Shown in pieces: positions 41,443-51,899 of a DNA stretch of 64,000 nucleotides. A program made the position numbers and the translations under genes. Location: NCBI GenBank assembly GCA_019347945.1, contig JAHWKK010000003.1, positions 157,059 through 221,058 of the forward strand. The letters run 5' to 3'. The notes under the pieces were generated by a model, which searched no databases, was not told the origin of the DNA, and worked only from the letters and a program-made list of their open reading frames with translations. Every line of letters begins with the position of its first letter. Positions within the stretch are counted from its first letter, which is position 1. Source of the DNA: Acidobacteriota bacterium (GTDB lineage Bacteria; Acidobacteriota; Thermoanaerobaculia; Gp7-AA8; JAHWKK01).

Positions 41443-42867
41443 ATGGACGGACTCGTATCGTTTCTTTACCTGCTGGCGACCGCTCTCTTCATCTTCGGTC
41501 TGAAGAACCTGACGAAGGTGCGCACGGCGCGGCGCGGCAACGGCTTCGCCTCGCTCGCGATGCTGCTCGCGGTCGTTGCGACACTGCTCGATATCGGGAT
41601 TGTCGACTATCGCTGGATCGTGATCGGCCTGGTGATCGGATCGGTCATCGGTGTAGTGGCGGCGACTCGGGTGAAGATGACCTCGATGCCGGAAATGGTC
41701 GCCCTTCTGAACGGTTGTGGCGGCGCCGCGTCGGCACTGGTTGCTCTCTCTGCCATCTGGCTCTACGTGATCGAGCCCCTCGCCATCGGTACGATCTCCG
41801 GAATCATGGGCGGTGTTTCCGCAACCACCGTCGCATTGTCGATTTTCATCGGCTCGCTGACACTGAGCGGGAGCGTGGTGGCATTCATGAAGCTTGCGGG
41901 GTCGATGCGTGGCGATCCGATTCTGATTCCGGCCAGGCACGCCGCGAACGCCGCGCTCCTGGTGCTCTGCATCGTCGCCGGTATCTGGCTGATCCAGTGG
42001 ACGTCGGCGGCAGGGATGATCGGCTCTCTCGCAGTTCTGCTGACGCTTGCTGCTGCACTTCTCGGTGTCCTTCTGGTGATTCCGATCGGTGGGGCCGACA
42101 TGCCGGTCGTGATCTCGCTGCTCAATTCGTACTCCGGACTGGCGGCTGCTGCCACCGGATTCGTCATCGCCAATGAAATGCTCATCATCGCGGGTGCACT
42201 GGTCGGCGCGAGTGGCCTGATCCTGACCCAGATCATGTGCAAGGCGATGAACCGGTCACTCGCGAACGTCATCTTCGGGGGCTTCGGCGCAATTGCCGAC
42301 GAGGGGGGCGCGCCCGCCGACCAGGATTACGGACCGGTGCGCTCGGGAGGAGCCGAGGAAGCGGCGATACTGCTCGACGGCGCCGAAAAAGTGATGATCG
42401 TTCCCGGTTACGGCCTGGCCGTCGCGCAGGCGCAGCACACGACCCGCGAGCTCGCCGAGATGCTGGAGGCGCGAGGAGCGGAAGTCATCTACGCAATCCA
42501 TCCGGTCGCCGGCCGCATGCCGGGACATATGAACGTGCTCCTCGCCGAGGCCGACGTGCCGTATGAGCAGCTGGTGGAGATGGAGCGGGCCAACGGCGAG
42601 TTCATCGACACCGACGTCGTCCTGGTCCTCGGAGCGAATGACGTCGTCAACCCGGCTGCCGAGAAGGAGAAGGGGAGCCCGATCTACGGCATGCCGATCC
42701 TGCAGGTTTCTGCGGCTCGATCGGTCATCGTGGTCAAGCGCTCGCTGAGTCCCGGCTTCGCCGGCATCAAGAACGCACTCTTCGAAGATCCGAAGACAAT
42801 GATGGTATTCATGGACGCGAAGCAGGCGCTCCAGGAGATGATCTCCGAGCTGAAGCAGGCGTCCTGA
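41443..42867 (+). CDS. pntB: NAD(P) transhydrogenase subunit beta
   Basis: 474 residues. About nine TM helices (residues ~1-270) include the MVALLNGCGGAASALVAL and LSGSVVAFMKLAG motifs. The C-terminal NADP-binding domain III has VMIVPGYGLAVAQAQH, AIHPVAGRMPGHMNVLLAEA, VVLVLGANDVVNPAA and GYAGI-type closing loop PGFAGIKN. Ends the pnt operon, followed after 14 bases by a hydrolase gene. Confidence 0.95.
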   Translation: MDGLVSFLYLLATALFIFGLKNLTKVRTARRGNGFASLAMLLAVVATLLDIGIVDYRWIVIGLVIGSVIGVVAATRVKMTSMPEMVALLNGCGGAASALVALSAIWLYVIEPLAIGTISGIMGGVSATTVALSIFIGSLTLSGSVVAFMKLAGSMRGDPILIPARHAANAALLVLCIVAGIWLIQWTSAAGMIGSLAVLLTLAAALLGVLLVIPIGGADMPVVISLLNSYSGLAAAATGFVIANEMLIIAGALVGASGLILTQIMCKAMNRSLANVIFGGFGAIADEGGAPADQDYGPVRSGGAEEAAILLDGAEKVMIVPGYGLAVAQAQHTTRELAEMLEARGAEVIYAIHPVAGRMPGHMNVLLAEADVPYEQLVEMERANGEFIDTDVVLVLGANDVVNPAAEKEKGSPIYGMPILQVSAARSVIVVKRSLSPGFAGIKNALFEDPKTMMVFMDAKQALQEMISELKQAS

Positions 42868-42881
42868 GAGGAGGAAGCCTC

Positions 42882-43574
42882 ATGGGCGAGACGATCAGCT
42901 TCAAGTCGAACGGGCACGATTGCCGGGGGAACCTCTCCGTTCCCGCGGATGGCTCCGGCCCCGCGGTCGTGGTCATTCAGGAGTGGTGGGGGCTGGTCGA
43001 CCACATCGAGGACGTCGTGGATCAGTTCGCCGCCTCCGGGTTTCTCGCGTTCGCTCCCGACCTCTACCACGGGAAGAAGGCGAAGTCGCCGGACGATGCG
43101 AAAAAGCTGATGATGGAGCTCGAGATCGACTCCGCGGTCGAGGAGATCTCCGGCGCTGGCGAATATCTGCTGTCGAGGCGGGAGTGCACGTCGTCGAATT
43201 ACGGTGTGGTCGGATTCTGCATGGGCGGTGGTCTCGCGCAGATGGTTGCCACGCGCGACCGTCGGGTCGGAGCGGCGGCGAGCTTCTACGGCGTCCTGCA
43301 GAAAGCGAAGCCCGACTGGGACGCCCTCGAAGCGCCGATTCTTCTGATCTACGGCGAGACGGATCTTTCGGCCCGCGCGAGCGAAGGGATCGAGCTCCAG
43401 AAGAAACTGCGGGCGGCGGGGAAGAACGTCGACGTCGCCATCTACCCCAACGCTGGCCATGCGTTCTTCAACGATTCGCGTCCGGAGGTCTACGTCGAGG
43501 ACGCAGCCCAGGATGCGTTCGAGCGCGTCATCGCGCTGTTTCGCGAGCACCTCCCCGGCGCCGAAGTCGGTTGA
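42882..43574 (+). CDS. Dienelactone hydrolase family protein
   Basis: 230-residue alpha/beta hydrolase. Catalytic triad visible as Cys in VVGFCMGGG, Asp in YGETDLSA and His in NAGHAFFN; the DLH-specific Glu is in VIQEWWGL. It has the common features of carboxymethylenebutenolidase homologues, most of which have unknown natural substrates. GAGGAGG ribosome-binding site 7 bases upstream, 14 bases after pntB, so it may ride on the pnt transcript. Confidence 0.9.
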   Translation: MGETISFKSNGHDCRGNLSVPADGSGPAVVVIQEWWGLVDHIEDVVDQFAASGFLAFAPDLYHGKKAKSPDDAKKLMMELEIDSAVEEISGAGEYLLSRRECTSSNYGVVGFCMGGGLAQMVATRDRRVGAAASFYGVLQKAKPDWDALEAPILLIYGETDLSARASEGIELQKKLRAAGKNVDVAIYPNAGHAFFNDSRPEVYVEDAAQDAFERVIALFREHLPGAEVG

Positions 43575-43610
43575 CGGAGTGAAGAAGCGGCGAGCCGTTC
43601 CCAACGCAAG

Positions 43611-43812
43611 CCCCGGAGGGGCGAAAGAGAGTAGCCGGGGGTGGAGCGGCGCCAGCCGCGGAACCCCCGGATGTGAGGCATATTGAAATCGAACCCCGGA
43701 GGGGTGACAGATCCCTGTTTCTGCGTATTTCTGTCGCCCCTGCCGGGGCTCGAAAACATCTTTCGGCCCGAACCGGGGGTTCCGCGGCTGACGCCGCTTC
43801 ACCCCCGGCTAC
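43611..43812. repeat. G/C-rich nested inverted-repeat element
   Basis: Outer arms of 40 bases at 43631-43670 and 43773-43812 are reverse complements with ~3 mismatches (both contain TAGCCGGGGGTG and GCCGCGGAACCCCCGG). An inner pair, CCCCGGAGGGGTGACAG near 43694 and CTGTCGCCCCTGCCGGGG near 43731, nests inside. The CCCCGGAGGGG block also occurs at 43611. Such elements recur in intergenic regions of several environmental phyla and have no coding capacity. Fills the 308 bases between the hydrolase and recA stops. Confidence 0.85.
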
Positions 43813-43882
43813 TTTATGCCGCGCCTCCGGCGCTGGATCATGGCCCGTGAGCCGGCAGCGACCCACGAGCGCTGCGATCGGA

Positions 43883-44944
43883 TTACTTGCTCGATGCTTC
43901 CTTCTCCGGGGCCTCGTCGCCGCCCTCGATCACCTTCAGGCCGGGCCCGCCGATCCCGAGGCTCTCGCGGATCTTCTTCTCGAGCTCGGATGAGAGATCG
44001 GGGTTCTCGCGAATGAAGATCTTCGAGTTCTCCCGACCCTGACCGAGGCGGACATCGCCGTACGAGAACCAGGAGCCGGACTTCTGGACGAGCTTCTGTT
44101 CGAGCCCGAGGTCGATCAGCTCCCCTTCCTTCGAGCTTCCTTCGCCGTAGTTGATGTCGAACTCCGCCTGCCGGAAGGGAGCGGCGCACTTGTTTTTGAC
44201 GACCTTGACCTTGACTCGCGATCCGGTGATCGTGTCGCCTTCCTTGATCGAAGAGATCCGGCGGATGTCGAGCCGCACCGACGAGTAGAACTTCAGCGCG
44301 CGGCCGCCGGTGGTCGTCTCGGGACTGCCGAACATGACGCCGATCTTCTCCCTGATCTGGTTGATGAAGATGAGGACGGTGCGCGATTTCGCTACGATCG
44401 CCGTCAGTTTGCGAAGCGCCTGCGACATCAGTCTCGCCTGAAGGCCGACGTGACTGTCGCCCATCTCGCCTTCGAGCTCGGCCCGCGGAACCAGCGCGGC
44501 GACCGAATCGATGACGATGACGTCGATCGCTCCGGATCGCACGAGCATTTCCGCAATCTCGAGCGCCTGCTCTCCGCTGTCGGGTTGCGAGACGAGAAGA
44601 TTGTCGACGTCGACTCCGAGTTTGGCGGCGTATTCGGCGTCGAGCGCGTGCTCCGCATCGATGAAGGCGGCGAGTCCGCCACCTTTCTGCGCCTCGGCGA
44701 CGACCTGCAGCGACAGCGTCGTCTTTCCGGATGACTCCGGCCCGTAAATCTCGACGATTCGACCGCGCGGAACACCGCCGATCCCGAGGGCGGCGTCCAC
44801 CCCGATCGATCCGGTCGAGATCGAGCTGATCGAAAGCGTCTCCTGCTGTCCCAGACGCATGATCGCTCCCTTGCCGAACTGCCGCTCGATCTGAGAGAGT
44901 GCGCCCTCGACGGCTTTGAGTTTTTCGCTTTGTGAAGATGCCAT
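43883..44944 (-). CDS. recA: Recombinase RecA
   Basis: 353 residues. Strand-exchange ATPase of homologous recombination and SOS coprotease. Walker [10 protein letters not shown], Walker [12 protein letters not shown]2 region [26 protein letters not shown], and acidic C-terminal tail. ATG at 44944 with AGGAG 9 bases upstream is preferred to an ATG 87 bases earlier. Divergent from tag, another DNA-repair gene; the shared 205-base region holds no LexA box I recognise. Confidence 0.97.
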   Translation of the reverse strand: MASSQSEKLKAVEGALSQIERQFGKGAIMRLGQQETLSISSISTGSIGVDAALGIGGVPRGRIVEIYGPESSGKTTLSLQVVAEAQKGGGLAAFIDAEHALDAEYAAKLGVDVDNLLVSQPDSGEQALEIAEMLVRSGAIDVIVIDSVAALVPRAELEGEMGDSHVGLQARLMSQALRKLTAIVAKSRTVLIFINQIREKIGVMFGSPETTTGGRALKFYSSVRLDIRRISSIKEGDTITGSRVKVKVVKNKCAAPFRQAEFDINYGEGSSKEGELIDLGLEQKLVQKSGSWFSYGDVRLGQGRENSKIFIRENPDLSSELEKKIRESLGIGGPGLKVIEGGDEAPEKEASSK

Positions 44945-45088
44945 TGAAATTCTCCTGTAAGGTTCTGTATCGAAAGTTTGCGTCAACGGATCGAGTCGTG
45001 AGAGCTGACTCGGGCTGTGCGTGTGACGCACGGCGGATCGAACCGATCCGAGTTTAGAGAGGGCGATCCGAAAGCGTCAAGAAACTGG

Positions 45089-45102
45089 CCAATATGCATT
45101 GG
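45089..45102. promoter_or_regulatory. Palindrome in the recA-tag divergent region
   Basis: CCAAT-ATGC-ATTGG, 5-bp arms around a 4-base centre, 48 bases upstream of tag and 145 upstream of recA. It could be an operator; nothing links it to a known regulator. Confidence 0.25.
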
Positions 45103-45137
45103 TTATGGTAACAAATTCTACGATCGTTAGAGTCCGT

Positions 45138-45143
45138 TATGAT
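45138..45143 (+). promoter_or_regulatory. Candidate -10 element of tag (leaderless)
   Basis: TATGAT ends 6 bases before the chosen ATG, placing the predicted transcription start on the A of the start codon; no Shine-Dalgarno sequence is present. Confidence 0.45.
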
Positions 45144-45149
45144 CATCAA

Positions 45150-45721
45150 ATGTCGAAAATGAAGCGTTGCGCCTGGCCTCTGAAGGGAGATGACGCGTAT
45201 CTCCGCTACCACGACGAAGAGTGGGGGGTGCCGCTGCGCGACGATCCCGGACAGTTCGAGTTCCTCACGCTCGAGAGTGCGCAGGCAGGCCTGAGCTGGG
45301 CGACGGTTCTCCGGAAGCGGGAAGGCTATCGAAAGAACTTCGCCGGTTTCGACCCCGAGAAGGTCGCGCGCTTCACCGACAACCGCATCGAAAAGATTCT
45401 TCTCGACCCGGCCATCATCCGGAATCGTGCGAAGGTTCGGGCAGCCGTGTCGAACGCGGCGCGGTTTCTCGAGATCGCCGAGGAATTCGGTACGTTCTCC
45501 GACTACATCTGGAGCTTCGTCGATGGAAAACCGAGGGTGAACCGGTGGAAACGCGACGCGGACGTTCCGGCCACATCGCCCGAGTCCGATGCACTGAGCG
45601 CCGATCTCAAACAGCGCGGGTTCAAATTCGTCGGCAGCACGGTGATGTATGCGCACATGCAGGCGACCGGTCTCGTGAACGATCACATCGTGAGCTGCTT
45701 CCGGCATCGCGAGGTGCAGTC

Positions 45722-45725
<4 letters not shown>
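45150..45725 (+). CDS. tag: DNA-3-methyladenine glycosylase I
   Basis: 191 residues. Excises 3-methyladenine from DNA. The zinc-snap ligands are Cys in RCAWPL, His in [12 protein letters not shown], and His/Cys in [10 protein letters not shown]; the catalytic Glu is in [18 protein letters not shown] at 45150 is preferred; a more upstream ATG (45099) would add unconserved residues. The stop overlaps the next gene's start (ATGA). Confidence 0.94.
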
Positions 45726-47725
<2,000 letters not shown>

Positions 47726-47728
47726 AGA

Positions 47729-48400
47729 TCAGCTGCTGATCTTGAGCGCCCGTTCGTAGTCGCCCTTGACGTTGCGCACGTAATTGACGGTCTCGCTGTA
47801 TGGCGGGATGCCTCGATATCGCTCGACCGCCCCTGGGCCGGCGTTGTAGGCCGCGAGGGTCAGCTCGAGGTCGCCGCCGAATGACTCGAGAAGCATCCGG
47901 AGATACCGGACGCCCCCGTCAATATTCTGCTCGACGTCGAAGATGTCCTCGACTCCGAGAAACTTCGCTGTGGCCGGCATCAACTGCATGATTCCGCACG
48001 CGCCCGCCGTGGAGACGGTGTCCGGTTTGAAGGAAGATTCACGGAAGGCGACGGCGGTCACGAGGCGAGGGTCGACGCCATGTTCTCTCGATGCGTCGCG
48101 GATGGCTTTCGCGATGTCCGCGGGCGCCTTGGTCTGAACTTCGGCGTTCCCGTTGTAGACGACGGTGCCGTAGCTGCGGAACCGGATCGAGCGGGAGGCG
48201 GCGATTCTGGTGAGCTGGCGCTCGATGTGACCGTCGACCTCGTACGCCCTGACGCTCTCCTTATCGTTGGTGAGGACGACACGCCCGTTGGATCGAAGGC
48301 CCGCACCTTTTGCCTCTGAAGCCGTGAAGATACGCTGCCCCTCGGCGGACCCTGCTGCGAGGGTCGCGATGGCGAGCGTGGTCAGGAACAGTGGGCGCAT
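47729..48400 (-). CDS. Lytic transglycosylase (SLT family), secreted
   Basis: 223 residues with signal peptide (LFLTTLAIATLAAGSAEG). C-terminal lysozyme-like domain: catalytic Glu in AVAFRESSFKP, then GACGIMQLMPATAKFLGV, NIDGGVRYLRMLL and LAAYNAGPGAVERYRGIPPY. It cleaves peptidoglycan between MurNAc and GlcNAc in the periplasm. The ~70-residue N-terminal part (NGRVVLTNDKESVRAYEVDGH) resembles a small DUF4124-like strand region. Stops 3 bases from the convergent DUF255 gene. Confidence 0.9.
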   Translation of the reverse strand: MRPLFLTTLAIATLAAGSAEGQRIFTASEAKGAGLRSNGRVVLTNDKESVRAYEVDGHIERQLTRIAASRSIRFRSYGTVVYNGNAEVQTKAPADIAKAIRDASREHGVDPRLVTAVAFRESSFKPDTVSTAGACGIMQLMPATAKFLGVEDIFDVEQNIDGGVRYLRMLLESFGGDLELTLAAYNAGPGAVERYRGIPPYSETVNYVRNVKGDYERALKISS

Positions 48401-48480
48401 GGTGACTCGGTCTCCGGATTGAATATGATGGCAGCTCGATCGACACTCGGCAAGTCGAAAATATTCTCGAGGAGGGCTGG

Positions 48481-50154
48481 ATGCTCCGGAAAACTACTCT
48501 CATCGCAGCACTTGTGGCGCTGGCCGCTGCCTGCGTCACTCCGGGCTCCGACGTGAGACAGGTGGACGAAATCAACCAGACGGAGAGCTACGACCTCCTC
48601 GTGAAGAACGCAACGATCGTTCAGGGCGCCGCCCTGCCCGTGATCCGGAACGGCTTTCTCGGGGTCCGTGATGGGCGCGTGGCCTTCGTGGGGAGCTCGG
48701 AGGTCAGCGGGGAATCGACGCTCGACGCGGGCGGAAACGTCGTGCTTCCCGGCCTGATCGACGCGCATGCGCACATCGCGGGTCTCGGAGCGGCTCTCGA
48801 TTCGGTCGATCTCGTAGGAACGGAGTCGTGGGAGGAAGTGATCGACCGGCTTCGGGCGGAAGCCGACCGCAGGCCGGATGGTGAATGGATCACCGGTCGG
48901 GGCTGGGATCAGAACGACTGGCCGGTCCAGGAGTTTCCGAATGCACGCGAGCTCGACGAGGCAATTCCCGATCATCCGGTCGTGATCACCCGCGTCGACG
49001 GCCATGCGCTGGTTGCAAATGCGGAGGCGCGACGGCTCGCCGGTGTGACCGAGCTCACGCAATCTCCCGACGGAGGAATGATTCTTCGGGACGCCGAGGG
49101 GAGGCAGACCGGCGTGTTCGTGGACAACGCGATGGGTCTGGTCCGGGGAGCGATTCCGGAGGCCTCGAGAGAAGTGAGGAAGAGACGTCTGCAGGAGGCA
49201 GCACTCGAGATTGCCCGGCATGGGATCACCGGAATGCACGATGCGGGAACCGACGGCGAGACGATCGAGCTGCTGCGGGAGCTCGACCGGGAGTCGAACC
49301 TCGCCATCCGCGTCTACGTCATGCTCACCGACAGCGAGCCGCTCCTCGAGACGTGGTTCTCGAAGGGACCACTGATCGACGACGGGCGGGTCACCGTCAG
49401 ATCGGTCAAGCTCTATGCCGATGGGGCGCTCGGAAGCCGGGGGGCCGCTCTTCTGGAGCCGTACTCGGACGCGGATCACACCGGGTTGCTGACCACCTCG
49501 CGCGACCACATGGAAGAGGTGGCGAGACGAGCGAAGGCTGCGGGATTTCAGGTCGGCGCGCATGCGATCGGCGACGCGGGCGTGCGAACGGTGATCGAAG
49601 CGTTCGATCGCGCCGGAGTCGAGCCGCGTGACCGCTTCAGGATCGAGCATCTCCAGGTGATGGCGCTCGAGGACATCGGGCGGATTGCGGATCTCGGTCT
49701 GATCGCGTCGATGCAGCCGACGCACGCAACTTCCGACATGCCGTGGGCGGAGGCGCGAGTCGGTCCGGAGAGAATCGAAGGGGCGTATGCGTGGCGGAAG
49801 GTTCTCGATCGTGGCATTCCCCTCGCGCTCGGCTCCGACTTCCCGGTCGAGGAGGTGAGTCCGTTTCTGGGGCTGTACGCCGCGATCACGAGGCAGGATC
49901 TGGAGGGGCACCCGCCGGGTGGCTGGTATCCGGAGGAGAGACTGACGAGGCGGGAGGCGCTCGAAGGGTTTACCGAGGGCGCGGCCTTCGCGGCGTTCCA
50001 GGAAGACGAGCTCGGTACGCTCGAGCCGGGGAAACTGGCGGATTTCATCATCGTCGACCGCAACCCTCTCGAGGTCGATCCGGGCGAAGTTCCGGCGACT
50101 CGGGTTCTTTACACCGTGGTCGGCGGACGGGTCGAGGTCGTGGGCGGGAAGTGA
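48481..50154 (+). CDS. Amidohydrolase (YtcJ-like), predicted lipoprotein
   Basis: 557 residues. Lipoprotein signal ALVALAAACVT, then the amidohydrolase 3 fold with metal-binding H-x-H in LPGLIDAHAHIAG, ADGALGSRGAAL, GFQVGAHAIGDAGV, FRIEHLQ and ALGSDFPVE. The C-terminal composite beta domain is LADFIIVDRNPLEV. YtcJ-type proteins hydrolyse amides of unknown identity; here an extracytoplasmic location is likely. GGAGGG ribosome-binding site upstream. Confidence 0.9.
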   Translation: MLRKTTLIAALVALAAACVTPGSDVRQVDEINQTESYDLLVKNATIVQGAALPVIRNGFLGVRDGRVAFVGSSEVSGESTLDAGGNVVLPGLIDAHAHIAGLGAALDSVDLVGTESWEEVIDRLRAEADRRPDGEWITGRGWDQNDWPVQEFPNARELDEAIPDHPVVITRVDGHALVANAEARRLAGVTELTQSPDGGMILRDAEGRQTGVFVDNAMGLVRGAIPEASREVRKRRLQEAALEIARHGITGMHDAGTDGETIELLRELDRESNLAIRVYVMLTDSEPLLETWFSKGPLIDDGRVTVRSVKLYADGALGSRGAALLEPYSDADHTGLLTTSRDHMEEVARRAKAAGFQVGAHAIGDAGVRTVIEAFDRAGVEPRDRFRIEHLQVMALEDIGRIADLGLIASMQPTHATSDMPWAEARVGPERIEGAYAWRKVLDRGIPLALGSDFPVEEVSPFLGLYAAITRQDLEGHPPGGWYPEERLTRREALEGFTEGAAFAAFQEDELGTLEPGKLADFIIVDRNPLEVDPGEVPATRVLYTVVGGRVEVVGGK

Positions 50155-50357
50155 ACTTTCGCGTGAGACCTGGTCGATGGACGGCGCTCAGTTTCCGTCC
50201 ACGCCTCCGCGACTTGTTTCACGTTCTTCGAGAACGTGCCGAATTCGCTCAGCTGGAACGGCGGGCGGCCGATCGAACGTACCGCGTGACCCGGATGAGT
50301 TGACGATCAGGCGGGTCGACGGGTGGTGCGGGGGCATTGCGAAAACCTTCTCCTTTT
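50155..50357. other. Non-coding, with a perfect short hairpin
   Basis: Holds an 8-bp hairpin CACGTTCT-TCG-AGAACGTG at 50220-50238, without a T-run, 65 bases after the amidohydrolase stop. Nothing else recognised. Confidence 0.4.
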
Positions 50358-50570
50358 TCAGGCGACATCCGGGACGGACTCGAACAACAGTCGTCGAATA
50401 TCGGTCTCCGGCGCCCGCTTGGACAAATACAGCATTTCGATCCCCACGACACGGTCCTGTTCGTCGTAATCCACGACGATGCCGGGCGAGACTTCCTCAG
50501 AACGGGCCGATGGTGCTTCACTCAACGTCAGGTAAAGCGCGTCGGCCTGCTGGTCCACTTTCAACTTCAT
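50358..50570 (-). CDS. DUF2283 family protein
   Basis: 70 residues: MKLKVDQQADALYLTLS..., EVSPGIVVDYDEQDRVVGIEMLYLSKR. The pattern D-x-x-A-D-A-L-Y-x-x-L and G-(I/V)-x-V-D-Y-D-x-x-x-x-V-V-G-I-E-(M/I)-L defines DUF2283. Commonly encoded directly behind a DUF4258 gene, as here (ATGA overlap), in arrangements proposed to be toxin-antitoxin-like modules; DUF2283 would be the antitoxin. GGAGGAC ribosome-binding site. Confidence 0.82.
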   Translation of the reverse strand: MKLKVDQQADALYLTLSEAPSARSEEVSPGIVVDYDEQDRVVGIEMLYLSKRAPETDIRRLLFESVPDVA

Positions 50571-50815
50571 GGGAGTGTCCTCCTTCGATCAAAGAATATC
50601 GTCACGATGTGTGGCGGTGTTCTCTTCCCGTTCACGACAACGCGCAATACACGGTTTCCAAACTCCGGAATGCGTGTCAGGCGATGCTCCAGGTCTGAAT
50701 CCACCGGATCGGTTTCGGTCGTCTCCGGTGCGCTGAATGCCTGTTCCACCCAGGCGATCTGGATTTGGCGCTTCTCCAACGCGTCCCGGGCATGTTCCGT
50801 CAAAACGTAGTCCAC
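50567..50815 (-). CDS. DUF4258 family protein
   Basis: 82 residues: YVLTEHARDALEKRQIQIAWVEQAF, then a variable loop, RVLRVVVNGKRTPPHIVTIFFDRR. The H-A-x-x-x-(M/L)-x-x-R-x-I start and V-x-T-x-(F/Y)-x-D-R-R end are typical of DUF4258, a RelE/BrnT-like small fold. First gene of a two-gene unit with DUF2283. GTG start with GGAG upstream. Confidence 0.8.
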   Translation of the reverse strand: MDYVLTEHARDALEKRQIQIAWVEQAFSAPETTETDPVDSDLEHRLTRIPEFGNRVLRVVVNGKRTPPHIVTIFFDRRRTLP

Positions 50816-51164
50816 GTGCCGGTCACTCCAGCTTCGATATTTTCATGCCCCGACCATGGTTCTTCCGTCGTGCGATCTCGTCGCTTTCATCAGCCTGCTT
50901 CATCGTTAGTCTCGACGGCCGAAGATCGATTCTACGTCACATGGAGCGTAGCTCATCCGGCTGCAAATCCCGAGTCCAGAAGTAAACCACAAAGCGAAGA
51001 TCTGAACCGTCGGCGTCCGGTTGACCCTGGCAACCCCCTCATCCCGTATCCACGCTCCGTGGGTACGAAGTTTGGGCAACAGCCCGGTGATTTCGCCGGA
51101 GGTGCCATAGCTGATGCGCTGCCGGCAGGGTTTCTCGATTAAACTCGATGGTCTGGAGGACGCC
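50816..51164. other. Intergenic region without recognisable gene
   Basis: No convincing reading frame, repeat or RNA structure seen. It must hold the divergent promoters of the DUF4258 pair and the DinB lipoprotein gene. Confidence 0.4.
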
Positions 51165-51806
51165 ATGAAAATCCGGTCCCTGTTTCTGATTCTGCTCCTG
51201 TCGTGCGTCGCGCTGATCGGCTGCCGCAGTTCGAGCTCCACGATGGACGCTTCAACCAGTTCAACGTTCAGTCCGCGCGAGCGGGCCGAGCTCGACGCTT
51301 ACCTCGATCAGACCCGCGACATGTTTCTCAGGTCGGTCCAGGGGCTGACGGAAGAGCAGATTCATTGGAAGCCGTCTTCCGAGCGTTGGTCGATTGCGCA
51401 GGTTGCCGAGCACATTGCGGCGTCGGAGTCGATGATACGAGGTGCCATCGAAGGAGCGCTGGCGGCACCCGCATCGGCCGACATGCTCGTCGATGCGCAG
51501 AAAGAGACGATGATTCGGCAGATGGTGACGGACCGTTCGCAAACGTTCAATGCGCCCGAGCCACTTCAGCCGACCAATCGATACGGCAACTTCAGCGACA
51601 CGATCGACGTTTTCAGAACCGAGCGGATGAAGACCGAGAGGCTGGCCCACGACGGCGGGAACCTGCGGCTCTACGCGGCCGAACATCCCGCCGGTGGCCC
51701 CGTCGATGCGGTCGGCTGGTTCTACTTTCTTTCGGGTCACACCGAACGGCACACGAAACAGATCGAAGAGCTGAAAGCGAGGCCCGACTTTCCGCGCGGC
51801 AGCTAG
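51165..51806 (+). CDS. DinB-family lipoprotein
   Basis: 213 residues. Lipoprotein signal (SLFLILLLSCVALIGC), Ser/Thr-rich linker, then a DinB four-helix bundle: RDMFLRSVQGLTEEQIHWKP, RWSIAQVAEHIAASE with the first metal His, and FLSGHTERHTKQIEEL with the other two. DinB-fold proteins bind a metal and often act as thiol transferases; an extracytoplasmic lipoprotein version is less usual but recurs in this lineage. GGAGG ribosome-binding site. Confidence 0.85.
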   Translation: MKIRSLFLILLLSCVALIGCRSSSSTMDASTSSTFSPRERAELDAYLDQTRDMFLRSVQGLTEEQIHWKPSSERWSIAQVAEHIAASESMIRGAIEGALAAPASADMLVDAQKETMIRQMVTDRSQTFNAPEPLQPTNRYGNFSDTIDVFRTERMKTERLAHDGGNLRLYAAEHPAGGPVDAVGWFYFLSGHTERHTKQIEELKARPDFPRGS

Positions 51807-51899
51807 TGAGAGCTTAGAGGCGAAAGGCGCGACGAGGCCGGCGAACTACCGGGCCTCGAAGCGTCCCTTCGAATCAGGGAACAGGTGTGGCGTGTGAGC

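Noticed and set aside
43673-43993. Open frames across the inverted-repeat element next to recA
   Set aside because: They translate the palindromic repeat and antisense recA; no start signal.
44945-45149. SOS (LexA) box in front of recA
   Set aside because: Neither CTGT-N8-ACAG nor the CGAAC-N4-GTTCG type is present.
50216-50238. parS-like site (TGTTTCACGT)
   Set aside because: Only the left ten bases agree with the ParB site; the right half belongs to a different small hairpin and no par genes are near.
50906-51241. 111-codon antisense open frame in the 50.8-51.2 kb gap
   Set aside because: It reads across the start of the DinB lipoprotein gene in the opposite direction, lacks a start signal and shows no domain; possibly a remnant, but not supportable.
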